Assembly (NCBI GenBank): GCA_021234155.1
Contig: JAJEKV010000039.1
Coordinates: 5,376,745 to 5,440,744, forward strand
DNA: 64,000 bases
Origin: Isoetes taiwanensis
Lineage: Eukaryota; Streptophyta; Lycopodiopsida; Isoetales; Isoetaceae
Direction of reading: 5' to 3'
Shown here: piece by piece, positions 1 to 12,284 of the stretch
Layout of the letters: each line of letters starts with the position of its first letter
How positions within the stretch are numbered: position 1 is the stretch's first letter
Program-made: the position numbers and the translations under genes
The notes under the pieces: model-generated
The model's input: only the letters and a program-made list of their open reading frames with translations
What the model was told of the DNA's origin: nothing
Database searches by the model: none

Positions 1-294
1 CATATAAAGAAGTATCAAATTCCTACATATTACACATAAAAATCATTTTTTAACAAATAATAATAGATACCTCAATAATAAATTGCAGTTACCTCAACTT
101 CTTCAATATTTACTCGATTAGCATTCATGCTCGAAGTGGGTGCATTCGTACACCATCCATATGATAACCTATGTTGCTCTCGGATGTCAAACGGCAGTTG
201 TCTACTGCCAGCACACTCTTTCCACCAACAAAGTGCCTTTTGATCAAAAATTATATCATTTGGATCACTTTCATAGGAGGACGATGAAGATGAG

Positions 295-799
295 TTGCTT
301 GCTTCATTGTCCAGGAAAAAGCTTGTAGCTATTGCATCAATTCGCACGGGGTCCCACAGGCTACGGATTGAGACAGGTAGATGGGAGCGGCCGCAATTGC
401 CGCGAGAAGCGAGACTATGTGCCTGTTGCCAGTTACAGGTTATTGAAGATGAAAGCCATACTCTTCTGAGTTGCCCTGCTTTTGAGATAGTCCGGAATCA
501 TTTTTTGACCTTAGCATTCCATTCCACGCTTCCACAACTTCTCAGAGCACCATCTGTGCATGACTTGGCATTATACATACTTGAGGTTCTAGATAAACGT
601 CTGCAATTACTGAGCCCCCAGTAGTCATTATCTCTGTTTGTCTAGTATCATCATTACTGCAAAGGTTTTTCCCTTGAAAACCTTTCGAGGTAGGGGTTTT
701 TTAATCCTAGTAGTAATGATTGTACTAGCCCATTGTATGGGTTCCATGACCTATTGGTCTCCGTGGACGTTAAAAAAACTATTCTATTCTATTCTATTC
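295..799 (+). mobile_element. LINE (non-LTR retrotransposon) 3' end with pentanucleotide tail
   Basis: The open frame at about 350-624 has the layout of the C-terminal zinc-knuckle region after a LINE reverse transcriptase: an ETGRW block, then paired cysteines (CACC), EDESH and LLSCPAF. This CCHC-like arrangement is typical of plant LINE ORF2 C-termini. The frame stops at 622-624. A roughly 155-bp 3' untranslated region follows and ends in three to four copies of ATTCT at about 780-799, a simple-repeat tail of the kind left by target-primed reverse transcription. Everything upstream (reverse transcriptase, endonuclease) is missing, so this is a 5'-truncated copy. No target-site duplication was confirmed. 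Confidence 0.72.
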
Positions 800-2880
800 A
801 TCAAATTTTAGAATACAAATTTTTAAGAGTTTTATACATGATCTAGTTGACTCTAGATAAATAGCCTTCTATGTTAATGGACATCAAATAAGAACTATTG
901 ATGAGCATCAAATTGTAATTAAAAAGTACCATGGCAATTGAATTATTATTTGATAGTGGCATAATGATACATAGAACAAGATAATAATCGATACTTGGAT
1001 GGAGTAATATGAATTTGTTTTACCCAATAGTTGATTCACGAAGATAACAAGATTCATCATTTAAATTGTAAACCCTGATGCCTTTGGTAACAAAAGAAAA
1101 AAACTAGATTGACAAAAAAAAAAAAAAAAAAAAAAAAAACTAGTCAAAAGCACGTTTGATTACTTTGCATAGCAAATTGTAGGATATGGTGTGGGTGATG
1201 TTTTGTAATATAAAGTTGAAGTTGAATTAGGGCATTAGATAGTACAATTTTGACAAGAAATTGACAACAGTAGTTGACACTCACATTCGTAGTCCACGTG
1301 GAAGCTATTCAAGTTTACAGAGAAATGCCATGCAAAATTGTAATCAACCTCTTACGTATAGAGTTTTTTGTTCTTGCCAGTTTGCAAATTTTTTAGTCTC
1401 AACATCAACAGTAACATTTCTTGAGTAAAATCCTTTATGTGCCCCTCCACCAGTCTATTCATAAAGGCAAAAACATATGATGTGAGGACAGAATTCCTAT
1501 TAGAAAGATCCTTCAGAAATTTCCTGCCACCCACATCTTCTATGAGAAATCATCGGATTATCCTTCTTTATTCTCCAATGGTATATTCAGCCTTGGACAG
1601 CTTGAAGGGAATGGAAATTAATATAAAGTTGATTATATATAAGCATTAGGCAGGATTTTAGAGTAAAAATGTAGATTGGATATAACCTACTTAGCTGTAA
1701 GATTTATCGAGAGACTTCTTCTATTGGTCAATGGTATATCCATGTAGTGAAAGTGCTTATTAATATTTTGACTTATAGCTTTTCCATAAGTTAAATGAAG
1801 TAATTGATTGATAAACCTACTAAATTAATTGAAGTTGAGCACGGTTATGGAATCTAGTAAAGTGAATCATCACTTCTTTCTAAGAGGTCCACAATTCAAG
1901 CATTGTACATATGATAGCCATTTCAAAGCGCAGAGTTTCTTTCACTTTTCACTGAATGCTTACCAAGAAGTGTCCATTGGCATTTCTTCATTTTTTCCTG
2001 TAGTTCTGCCTGTTCTACCTCTGATTCTTGTCACACCAGTGTGTCCATGCTGCTGCGCATCGATAATTCTTCCACCCATAAAATTGGACCATCACATTAT
2101 TCCTGTATACAGAACCCCCATTTGATCGGATTGGTTTGTATGGGCATATTTCACAGCAATTAGCATGTAGGCAATTATTCCATTTTCTCTAGAGCTGTCT
2201 CACAATTTCATATGTTTGGGTCTCATTGATTAGCTGCAAAATTATTCAACACTCCTAAAACATATGGGAAAGGCATTCTCAATATGCTAGCAATTCTCTT
2301 AACATGCGCATTAACAAACAACAGATCCGAGCCTCGTAAGCTGAGTCCATCCATGTTATATGCTCAGCTTAGATAAGGTGACTCTGCTTAGCCAAATCAT
2401 AAGAAATTGGCTCATGGCTATGGAACATCTTTAGAAACGAGTCGTTAGGTCTCAATCTGCGTTTGTGTATGCTTGTATATCATGCTCAAAAAACGCTGCT
2501 GATGAAGAAGCTTGCCAGCATGACCTTGTGTCATTACTCCATTCCTGATACAAAAGTCCAAACATGGCCTACACACAAATATGAACTCAAACAGTTCATG
2601 GTTGCTAATGTAAACATGGATAATCAAGACTGCGAATAAGAACGTGAATTGATGTTATGTGAAGGTCACTTGATTGTCCGAACTGAATCTAGTCAATGGT
2701 AACTCCTTGGATCAATACCACTCTTTTGACGAGGATTAAGTAGCATAAGTTCACACAACTTTAGTTAAAGAGCAAAAGAATGAATTCTTGAATTCAAGCA
2801 CCGGGTCATTAAATTGTGAACCATCCCTTTCCTACTAGTGATCGAAGCCGAATTAGCTCCAATAAGTTTAACTCTAAAAT
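800..2880. other. Intergenic, no recognisable gene
   Basis: This stretch is AT-rich with scattered short open frames that match nothing I recognise. A pure A tract lies at about 1116-1139 and could be an old retroposon tail, but no coding or RNA-gene signal stands beside it. Confidence 0.4.
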
Positions 2881-2884
2881 AGAA

Positions 2885-3880
2885 GTCTGCTAGAAGCATG
2901 AATTTTGCAAGCTCTAATCAGGGTTCTCCATACAATGACAGCTGCTTCAAATGGCATGTTAAGAATAAACTCTTATACTTCGGAAAGCCATCCAACCTGT
3001 GAAAGAACATCGATCATGCAGTTGCATTGACCATTTGTTAGCATAATGGCATAGTTGGAAGCCAAACAGTAGTGATGAAGCCCCTCATCCACCAAACTAA
3101 CATGGCTGCAAGCTGAAAGAATGCTAATAAATGTGACAGAGTCTGGCATGACATGATGGAAATGCATCTGTTAAAAAATCCAGAGAGCGTTTTGCCATCT
3201 CCATGATCATTATATAAGGCCAAGATGGCGTTCCATGAAAACAGGTTGCGGACAAGCATGATATCAAACATGTGACGGGCATCATTTCACATTTCCCATA
3301 AGAGTAACAAGAGCTGTGGCAACAACAACATCTGTCTCAAAAATGCCCCCTACAATATATTTATGGAGCTTCTTTCCATGATAAAGAGAGAATCCATATC
3401 TACATGCATCTAAAAGACTCACAAACATCTCTACTTGGCTGACCATCCAGCTGCATTTGCTCAAAGACTAGCATGGCCTGCTCATAAAGACCATGCTATG
3501 CAAGTGCAGCAATTATGACATTAAACGAAATCTGGTCTTTTTCTGGGATTTCATTGAACAAAATTTGAGCTTCTATACAATTATGCCTATGATCATAGTC
3601 CAGGAGAACACATTCCTGTTACCTAGATTATCAAATGAAAAGCAAGCATCTTGGAAAGCCCCACATTTCCCATACATATCTACGAGCAGATTTCCCAAAA
3701 TCTCTCTTTATCACAACGGCGTTTGATAATGTGGGCATGGACGAACTTATCTTCTGGCAGAGCTTTGGAACCGTCATATCCTCGGACTAAAGAAGCAAAG
3801 GTTTCAGAAGCTACCTAAATGCCAGATCTCAGCAGCCAATTGAGCGATTCCTTCCCAGCACCATGCTTTGCCGTTTCTTC
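2885..3880 (-). pseudogene. PPR (pentatricopeptide repeat, PLS-type) protein pseudogene
   Basis: Read on the minus strand, successive frames give the usual PPR order. Near 3660 is NLLVDMYGKCG. Near 3480 is an L/S repeat with EQAMLVFEQM. Near 3440-3290 are SLLDAC, HGKKLHKYI and DVVVATALV. Near 3260 is NLFSWNAILA. Near 3160-2980 are PDSVTFISILSACSH and DEGLHHY, then MIDVLSQVGWL. Finally an E-type tail, NMPFEAAVIVWRTL, lies near 2915. Intact family members are single-exon organelle RNA-binding proteins involved in RNA editing or processing. Here the frame changes at least four times and contains stops, so no protein can be made. The start is not recognisable. Confidence 0.8.
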
Positions 3881-4245
3881 TTGAATCATTTTGAAAACAG
3901 GCCAAAATTGAGGGTTTTGTGAAGAACTAATCGAATCATGGTTAGATTGAAGTAGAAGGATGCCGGATTGGAAACCATGGCCACTAAAGTAAATTGGGAA
4001 GATGGAGATGAAAAATAAAGGAATAAATTCTTAAATCGCTGGGGCAACTTCGACGGCCAGAATTTGCTTGTCGAAGACGCTCCCATAACTAACTCTAATT
4101 TCCATGAATTTTAACGGCCATAGATGAAATCCAATGCTTGAAATAGCATCCACTTGCACAAAAATCCCACCTGGCGGCTACGTGGACACTCTAAAATTGC
4201 TTCAAAGTGTCAACTTGTGTTTGTGCAAACATGCGAAAAAAAGGG

Positions 4246-4503
4246 GGATTGAAGACTAGATGTCTGACTATAATCTGTAACTATAATTCTTCTAATGTAG
4301 AAATGGATTTGAATTAAGACAATGCACAAGAGCCTACCTGAAGATGATTCAGATGCGCATGAACCCAAATTTTTCCTTTCATAATGGAGGCACACAAACT
4401 TGTTTGGTCCTGACATGTTTGAACAGCCAACAAGTAATCTCCTCTGGTGGCAAAGACCGTGCTACAACATTTGCATTTGCTAGTGGATGTAATACTATTT
4501 GCA
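4246..4503 (-). repeat. Dispersed repeat copy 1 with an exon-like minus-strand frame
   Basis: About 250 bp here is nearly the same as 23172-23420 and in the same orientation, with small indels (for example an extra ACATGTTTGA-like insert here). On the minus strand both copies keep one frame reading SGPNKFVCLHYER and NLGSCASESS, with a plausible AG acceptor before it and an AG|GTAGGC donor after it. That suggests a duplicated internal exon and its flanking intron. I do not recognise the protein. Confidence 0.5.
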
Positions 4504-4632
4504 ATATCCCCAATATCCCTTTGAAAGGTCATACAAAATTGGTGATACTGGAGATGGAGAGGGAGATGGAGACATCGAATTAGATTGACCATTAGATTGA
4601 CCAGTCCAACAAGTCACGAGAACAAAACATCA

Positions 4633-5018
4633 GACTTTTTTTGTGATATTTCCGGCCACCTGTTATCAGCCACTATATACTTCGCAGTTTCAAGCCCAGA
4701 ACCAACTGTTTTGGGCATTTTTGGATCAATCCGGCTCTATCTGAGCTCAAATCACTTCCTCTCTTCATTAAACCAACGTTAAAGAGATAGGCAAAATGAT
4801 TAGAAGGGCTTTTGAAGCAGTTCAAGCCGCCCACGAAGCTGCAAGAACGATCTATCAAAGATTTCAGCTCCTTCGCGCAGTTTTGCGCTTGATTTTTGGC
4901 CAGAATTACCACTTTTTCGCTGGAAATACCACTCTTTTTGGCCCAAAATACCACCTTTTTTGGCCGAAAATACCACCTGGCTGATAACGGATGTCCGGAA
5001 ATACCATCAAAAAAGTCC
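4633..5018. mobile_element. Small terminal-inverted-repeat (MITE-like) element
   Basis: The two ends form an imperfect inverted repeat of about 40 bp. The left arm is 4633-4672 (GACTTTTTTTGTGATATTTC...) and the right arm 4978-5018 is its reverse complement with a few mismatches. The right third (4897-5030) holds four or five direct repeats of a 20-25 bp unit centred on AAATACCACCTTTTTTGGCC. No transposase frame is present. No clean target duplication was found, so the class is open. Confidence 0.5.
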
Positions 5019-5868
5019 GAAAATACCACATCACAGATTCTAAATATGGACGTCTAGATCTTATTGTTCTTCCGCATTAAGCAGGCATATCTCTGATTCG
5101 GATCCCCCGTTCGATCTCTTCGACTCATTGTGTTTTTCATGGTTTTTTCATGCTCGCAAACTGATAGGTGATTTCGTTTCTCTAATCTCGTGGTTGCTGG
5201 AGGGCCTTTTTTACTTCGATCTGCAACCTGCTGCTCAAACCGACTTGTACTAAGTAATATGAATAGCATCCATTTTGAGGCGGTGGGCTTGGTTAGATCC
5301 GGCCAGTCACAGGTCAGCGGCCGAATATGTAGCATTATAACAGGGGTTTTTTTTTTGTGATTTTATACGTTTTTTGGCATGGTTTTTATATGATTTCATG
5401 GGCGTATTGCACGAGGCATACTAATCAGTATATCTAGAGTGCACACTGGATTCTCATATTTGAATGGCATTTTAGCTATGATTTTGCAATGGTTTTGCCT
5501 TGGCATATTTTTGTTCCTTAAAAACTTAATTAATTTAATTTTATGAAAGGCCATGCAAGCAACGAGGCATATAACTTTAGGGTTCGTCTTTAGGGTTCGT
5601 GGCTAGATTAGCTGTGGCAGGTTGCAAAGGTGTCGATGGATGGCGTGTTACAGATCACAGAGACCATGATGCAGATGCGTGCTCCTTTTGAAGACATGCT
5701 TCTACTGATTATCTTTGCTCTAATTTATTCTTTTACCAGCTTCTCCTGTTTTCCCTAAACTGTGTTCTGCGGAAGCTACATATTCAGATGTAGTGAATAC
5801 GGATTCGGAGTGTGATTTTGATTGTGTTTGTGTCTCTGAGCCATTAGAGTTCTTTCTCTAAGGTTTAG
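5019..5868. other. No gene recognised
   Basis: This stretch has only short frames and T-rich tracts. It ends in the pyrimidine-rich acceptor (AAGGTTTAG) of the acyl-CoA synthetase exon that follows, so the last part is probably old intron. Confidence 0.3.
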
Positions 5869-6185
5869 GTGGCTTATACCTTAGCATCCTTTGGGCTGGA
5901 TTTGAGATCTGATGCTCTAGCTAATCTATTTGAGCAATCTTGTCATAAATATGCATCACGGCATATGCTTGGCACTCGAGCTCTAATTAGTACTGAGACT
6001 GAAACAACCCTGGATGGAAGAAGTTTTGAGAAAGTAACACTTGGTCCCTACTCTTGGCTCTCCTATGCTGATGTTTTTAAAACAGTGGTGAACTTTGCAT
6101 CTGGACTTGTAGCCATTGGACACCAAAAGGGAGAAACAATTGCGATATTTGCTGAGACAAGAGCAGAATGGTTCATTGCATTCTG
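5869..6185 (+). pseudogene. Long-chain acyl-CoA synthetase exon fragment (LACS8/9-like)
   Basis: The frame reads LANLFEQSCHKYASRH, then LGTRALIS, DGRSFEKVTLGPYSWLSY, NFASGLVAIGH and IAIFAETRAEWFIA. This is the N-terminal adenylate-forming region of plant long-chain acyl-CoA synthetases, which activate fatty acids to acyl-CoA. It is bounded by an AG acceptor at 5867-5868 and a possible GT donor at 6186, so it matches one exon. None of the later exons, including the AMP-binding motif, follow. The next recognisable coding sequence belongs to another family, so this is most likely a dislocated gene fragment. Confidence 0.75.
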
Positions 6186-6584
6186 GTATTCTATTACGTC
6201 CCAATCGAGGAGAAGAAAAACTTGCATCCCAAAGTGGTTCATTTGAAAATGTTCGAACTGTTTGAAGTAAAAGCATTATACCATATATATAATTAGGCTG
6301 ACTAAACTTGATTATGATTTAACATATGGAAAATTGGTTGTCATATAGTAGAACCTTGTACCATAGCTCCCATTCTGTAATGTTTGGTAAGCATTTGGGA
6401 AACAGAATCAGAGATGGGAGTCTCAAGAATATCAAAGGCATTGCCATGTGAGTTGTAGCGTAATTTAGGGTTATGCAAAACCTGCAATTTCAAGATGTTG
6501 GTTATATGCAGGTCTAGTTTTTCTGCTGCTGAAGCTGCCAATTTGGACGAATGCATCTTATGGGCTGTCTATTTAAAATTGCAG

Positions 6585-6859
6585 GATTCTGTGGTCATCT
6601 AAACTGTTTGAAGATAAGACATCAGATGTGGAACCCGGTATGGGACACCATATTCACTGGAGCATATCTCAGATAAAAAGTTAAAGGTATTCAAAGTCAA
6701 AGATGTCACGGCTTTGGTTTAAACCTGATTTTGCCTTCTGCATGCCCAAAGTTGTGGTTCATATTGATATGAGCTGTCCTGAGTCTAATTATTCTCCAGA
6801 GGCAACAGTGCTATCCAACATGTTTGTGAAGCTTGTCCTTGATTACCTTAATGAATATG
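6585..6859 (+). pseudogene. Insulin-degrading-enzyme-like M16 metalloprotease fragment
   Basis: The first frame after the AG acceptor at 6583-6584 reads ILWSSKLFEDKTSDVEP. The next frame gives YGTPYSLEHISDKKLKVF and a third gives SRLWFKPDFAF, VVVHIDMSCPESNYSPEA and LVLDYLNEY. Together these follow the middle region of plant insulinase-type M16 zinc proteases. Two frameshifts and the loss of the usual linker between the second and third pieces show decay. A GT donor follows at 6860. The catalytic HxxEH region is absent. It lies 400 bp after the acyl-CoA synthetase exon on the same strand, which probably reflects fragment shuffling. Confidence 0.72.
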
Positions 6860-6898
6860 GTATTGTGGCTATCCCCTCTTTTCATAAGTGTATAAATG

Positions 6899-7546
6899 TC
6901 AAACTATATTGTTGTAGGTTTCATCGGCTTGTTTTCTCAAGGGTATTACTTGGAATACCAAGCTTTTCCTTTGTTGTCGACCCTCAAGACAGGGGACCTT
7001 GTTTCTTAGGGTCATGTCATTTGGATTATCTACAAACTGATATACATTTCTCCTTAACTTAGCATGTAAGGTAGGATCCATAGGAGCATAAGTGAAGCAA
7101 TGAGCATATAAGAAGGCAGATTTTCCTTTTGAGTCCTTTTGGGTTGCTGACAGCTCCAGCTGTGGAATTATGCAACGAGCATAATTAGTGGCTTCTTTTT
7201 GTGCGTACTCTTTGCATGTAGCCGAGCCATCTAACATGTAGATTGGCGTTTCTGGGAGATGAGTGATGGTTGCATGCTCATGGACAACTAGTTGCATCCA
7301 CATGGATGTTGGGCATTCATTAATATACAATGAATGGTAGAAAAAACTTCCTGGATGATCATTCTTACCTTGCAGGGTTCCCTTCTCATTATCTTTAGGT
7401 CCTTTCCATGTTCTATTGCAGGGGACATGATGCCACAATATTCTTCTTATCTTCATGATTTCAATCACATTATTTGTACTTTTCAAAGGTTGGTCAGTGC
7501 TGCTAGCAGAAATGGAAGGTGTATTGCCATCATCCACGGGGTGCAA
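6899..7546 (-). other. Unrecognised 215-codon open frame
   Basis: This is the longest unexplained open frame in the first 20 kb. It has no motif I recognise: no signal peptide, membrane span or repeat. The middle holds several Cys and His residues, but not in a zinc-finger pattern. Its low-coordinate end adjoins the insulinase fragment on the other strand, so part may be antisense to old intron. The frame could be fortuitous. Confidence 0.2.
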
Positions 7547-7930
7547 GATTAAGTATAGTATCCGGGTTGTTGTATCTTCTTACGAAGGAGTCGGGCTTGG
7601 CTAGTCACTCATGAATAGGAGGCAGAGGCATATTATATTATAATCCGACCACTATCACGCATGGAAATCTTTGGATTAGAAGGTCTATTATGTAATTCTA
7701 TTATCTCATTTATGGTGATTACTTATAATTCTATTGCTTCTCTTTAGAGAAATTTTACTTTGTATTTGCAATATCTTTTTCTTACTACCTCCATATGGTT
7801 CTAGCTTTGCATATTATGCCCGACCTAAATTTGGACAATTTCTAGTAAGGTCATTGCAATTACTTAAATTGTCTATATCTACACCCCTACACCATCCTTA
7901 AGGCCCCGAAGGGGCAAAAAAAATTTTTAG

Positions 7931-8386
7931 TTAACACAAACTATTAACACACAACTAAGATTATTAATACAAACCATTGCATTTGACACATTTAAATTAA
8001 AATCCCCCTTAAACCCCCTTTGGTTTGGGTGCATATTCACACGGGGGGTTACTCCGGGCAACGAGAGCTTTCGGATGGGCATATTTGCCCTTTGTTCCAA
8101 GATCTGGACCGTACATAGCGATCCTCGTTTGTGGGGTATGCATGTATAAGTTTTTATATACTGTATATTAAAGTTTACAAAATACTATAAGGTTTGAGAC
8201 AATATACGTAATGGTGTTAATTCTATACATGTATTGTAAATTTTTTGAGGCTCTCGCTGCCCTACGTAACCCCCCGTGTGAATATGCACCCAAACCAAAG
8301 GGGGTTTAAGGGGGATTTTAATTTAAATGTGTCAAATGCAATGGTTTGTATTAATAATCTTAGTTTTGTGTTAATAGTTTGTGTTA
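7931..8386. mobile_element. Foldback/MITE element with ~140-bp inverted arms
   Basis: The left arm (about 7931-8070) and right arm (about 8247-8386) are near-perfect reverse complements. Both contain the C-run block CCCCCTTAAACCCCC, the motif GTGCATATTCACACGGGGGG and the AT-rich end TTAACACAAACTATTAACAC. A spacer of about 176 bp separates them. There is no coding capacity. A second copy, inverted and split, lies at 54771-56715, so this is a dispersed family. Extra copies of AGTTTGTGTTAAT just outside the right end blur the exact boundary. Confidence 0.75.
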
Positions 8387-8409
8387 ATCTTAGTTTGTGT
8401 TAATAGTTT

Positions 8410-9350
8410 GCTTGCCAGGTAGTCGACAGATCATTGTTTGGATAGGACTAGGCGACAAGTGGTCGGCCTGATCTGTCGGATCTTCCCTATCAGGTTACAG
8501 AATGGGTACTCGATTTCTGGGTGCTCAAGTTGTCTATTAAGTTTTCATTTTTGCTATAATTTTTAGTCTTCACATTACTTTCTTGTGGCCCATGTGGGTT
8601 ATCCCATGGCACTTATATTAAAGGCTTGACTCTCTTCTTGGTTTTCCAAGTCTCGCAGTTGCAGCTTGTGCCGTTGTGGTCTCATTATCACTGTAGGCCT
8701 ATGTATAGTACTTTTTTATATAGGCATGATCGTGATTATCGGCAGTTTGCTCTATGGGCATGTCTGCATGATGCGACATCAAGGGCTTGTCGGTGGGAGG
8801 TGCTTCACCAAATGTTCTTAACGACTATGACAAGTTCGCTTGTATTGGACTGTAAGTTCTCGGTGGCATTGGTTCCGACATTTTTTATTGTTTGTCTGGT
8901 TAGGCATAGCGGACACACTCCTAGGATGTAGACTTTATTTCTTCACAATTGTTCGTCCAGCATGGGTGATTTTCACATGGTTTATCGTAATCTTGCATCA
9001 TGGTTGTCGTTTGGGAAAACACATATATAGTGCATTTTTGAATAGAAGTGTAATGATTTCATTAGCAAGCACATTTTTGACATTTTGCTCATCTTGTTCA
9101 GCATAGTAAATATCATTTTTGCTTACCTTATTCATTTCTTCATATGATGTGGTATCTATTTTTTCATCATAAGTATTTAGCATGGGTGCATGTATTTTGC
9201 ATGTTCTCATTTTGGATGGCAGTTTATTGATTGGTATAGCGAGTGTATAGCCCCACTGTTGCATGCTCGTATCAGGCTATGGTAACTTTGTGAGCAACGC
9301 GGAGGTGCCATGGTGGAAACTTTACGGTTTGTCGTGTCTTGAGGTTGGTT
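8410..9350. other. No gene recognised
   Basis: There are two overlapping plus-strand frames (about 100 and 88 codons, 8626-9106). They are Cys/His-rich but show no known domain and no codon-use signal I can judge. They are treated as chance frames. Confidence 0.3.
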
Positions 9351-9705
9351 TGTCCTAAACATATGCTAAGGATTTGTAGAAGTTTGACCAGAAGTTTACT
9401 ATATCAAAGCACATGTGTACCAGTAAGTAATTTGAAGGTAAGAAGGTTGCCATTAATATTGAACTAGATAGGCAAGTTATTTGAATATGAAGTGAAACAA
9501 TAAGCAAGCTAAGTTGTGTTGATATGCAGGGCACGCCCATTTTTACCAGTTCCATGTTTGTATCCAACAACACTTTATAGTTCCTTTATGTTTGTATCCA
9601 ACAACACTTTACAAGCACGAGAGGGATGGTAGGATGTGTAGTTCCAACAACACTGATATAGAAAGAAAGGTGTTCTATTTGATCTTCTCTATTTGACACG
9701 GTTGT
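9351..9705 (+). repeat. Third, partial copy of the germin-like upstream repeat
   Basis: From TGTCCTAAACATATGCTAAG onward this segment matches the repeat units at 13395 and about 14418 upstream of the germin-like gene. It includes the block around CAGGGCACGCCCATTTTTACC and the closing GTGTTCTATTTGATCTTCTC. It lacks the promoter-proximal part. It shows that this upstream sequence is a dispersed repeat and not unique promoter DNA. Confidence 0.65.
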
Positions 9706-10786
9706 CTCTGTCATTACCATTTCCTTCTTTGCATAGGCTTATCTTTCTGCATGTTTCAGTTAAAATCTTCTGCTCAGTCAGTCTAATATCACAACAAAGT
9801 TCATTTGTTATGTTAGTAATTTGCAATCCTCTCCTCTAAAACTACCTGTTGCATGCATCGTGTGTCTGTTGTGTTTCTTGGAATTGTAGTGCCTATGCGT
9901 TTGTATTTCCTAGTTTATTTTCCTCTCAACGGGATGACTTCGGTTGTTTGCTGTGCTCAATTTATGTCTCAAAAATTTGGTGCAGAGTTTTGTTTCTGGA
10001 ATCCAAGCTAAGACCATCTCACTGGCCCTGTTGTTTTTGTTTGAGGTGGCCCCTGGGGTTGATTGAAGCCGATCATTCTTTGGAAGTGACGAGTAGTCTA
10101 GGGTGTCGAATCAGGTTTTTGATTGGTGTCGGGAGTGCTTTAGAAAGTTCTGTTGATATGCTACAGTAATATAATCGATGGTTTTGCTTTAATTCGTTTT
10201 GCTGGATTGATCTATGGTCTTATATACGTTTATGCTATTTAACACAATCCTTTTAAGCATTTGGTTGATGGTATCTTGGAACATTGTATAACGCCTAAGG
10301 AGTAGTTGCAATTGATTCAACAAGTCTGTTCTTTTTCAATGAAGGCCATGTTTGTATGCTTTAGTCTTCATGTTCTTGTAAGATTGATAGCTATTGCACT
10401 TGTACTCCTACGAAACACATTTGTGGCAATCTATCGCACTTGTACTCCTATAAAACACATTTGTGGCATGATCTACAAAATACTTACTTATTTTCTTGTG
10501 GTCCAATACAACTATGCTTCATATGTATGCACTAAACATTCTACCAAGTGTTTGCCTTTTGTTTACTTTGCATTATTTTACACCATTGTTGAGAATAGTT
10601 ATACTAGCAACATGCTAAACTATTGGTTTCCATATGGGCACTTGCCTTGCACGTCCTACTACGATGGTAAGGGCTTTCCTTTGTCCTCTTTTATGTTTCT
10701 TATTTGGCGGAACCAATACCCTCATATGCACAACACTCCCCCCCTCCCCCCTTCTTTTTTGGTGTTTATACTTGCTTGTTAATTCA
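9706..10786. other. No gene recognised; one short tandem duplication
   Basis: This stretch contains long but low-complexity plus-strand frames (106 and 158 codons) with no recognisable domain. A two-copy tandem repeat of period 40 bp lies at 10391-10469 (CTATYGCACTTGTACTCCTA...). No RNA gene was seen. Confidence 0.35.
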
Positions 10787-10794
10787 CTTTTTAT

Positions 10795-12284
10795 CATAGT
10801 TACCGAAAACGTCCGCTTTCGCCGTTTTTTTGCCGTTTTTGCATTTTTGGACCTTAGCCGTTTTCAAAAATGAAAACGCCCATTTAGAAAACGGGATGCC
10901 AAAAACGTCTAGGTGGCATTTTTTTTAGCCGTTTTTGCAAGAACTGATTTTTTTGGGGCAAAATTAAGGCTCTGTTTTTTTCGAAGGCAAAATGATCTGG
11001 ACTATTCGCGCCTCTACTAGAGCAGTCGAGCAAATTGCATTCGATCCATCCTCATCCCAAACCAACCGATTCAATCATTCATCAAGCAAAAGGATTCCTG
11101 CTGCAATCGTCCATTCTAGAAGCAGCACCAGCCAGGTATTATGCATTTTCTTTTTGTCTTGCTTATTATTAGTTCAGTTCAATCCGTCGATTATCATCTG
11201 TTCAATCTCTCGATTATCTGTTGTTCAATCTAGGGCGAGCTAATTTTACCCATCAAAGCAGAGAGCATCTGTGCCTTCGCATCTCTGGTATGACCCCGCC
11301 AATAACGTCCCTTTTATTTCCTCATTAGAGCTCAGACCTAGCCAGAAAGCATATTTTGCAAATCACTACTTACACCTCCAGTTCCTGAGGTACTTCAAGG
11401 AGGTTGAAATCCGGACTGTAAAACTCGGTTTCCTTCATTGTTGTAGCAGCATTTAGTCTGATACAACCCATATAAATGCTCTCATATAACCATACAAATG
11501 TTTCGATTCAATGTACATGCCTCTGATACAAAACAGAAAGATAAATGACAGTTCTTCAGAGGCTTTTGATAGGCCGAATCTGCAATTATGCCATAGCCAG
11601 GACATTGCTTTGCCTTGCTTTGCCCATATTTATTGCTCAAAATAATTAGATTGAAAACAAAAAAGTAGAATCGAAATAATAAGAATGCTTTGAAAATTGT
11701 TTGGACTAAAAAAAACTCCATTCTTGACTGTAACAAAAAAATAGCATGCTTTTTTTACTATGACCAAAAAAAAGGTGAGCTACTTTTTAGTGTAACAAGA
11801 GACTTTATTTGCTCATTTGGTTTTTTTTTTTTTTTTTTGCAGCTTGTGATCACCATAAGCACCAACAGGAACAGAAAGCATAAGAATACAGGGCCAGATC
11901 TAAGTGATTGGTAGAAAGACCATGTGTTACTATTCCATGCGTTACTAGCACTCTCTAACCTTGAACATTATGAACTCTTGATGTCATGTTATCATATAAT
12001 TTCACATTATGTCATGTTCTTTGTTACAAGTAAATCTCAAAGTTTATTGTTCTAAGTATGAGGAATTTATCATATGAGCTGTTTAACTAACAAAAATGCT
12101 ATTTTGGACAAGCATATTTCAGATTATATTGTATTATGTATGCCATATTAATATTACGAGTTAGTGTACAGATGTATATTTTCAGATGTACAGCCGTTTT
12201 TTTGGCCGGTTTTGTTTTTGTTTTCGTTTTCGTTTTCATTTTCAATTTCAACTTGCCGTTTTCATTCCGTTTTCGGTAACTATG
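10795..12284. mobile_element. Non-autonomous hAT-like DNA transposon
   Basis: The element is 1490 bp. Its ends are a perfect 17-bp inverted repeat, CATAGTTACCGAAAACG at 10795-10811 and its complement ending at 12284. It is flanked by identical 8-bp direct repeats CTTTTTAT (10787-10794 and 12285-12292), the target-duplication length of the hAT superfamily. Subterminal GCCGTTTT/AAAACGGC motifs cluster at both ends, as expected for transposase binding sites. No transposase is encoded. The interior contains only short frames, so it needs a helper element. Confidence 0.85.

Noticed and set aside
10306-10782. 158-codon plus-strand frame
   Set aside because: It is Cys/Tyr/Phe-rich low-complexity translation of T-rich DNA, crosses a 40-bp tandem repeat and shows no domain.
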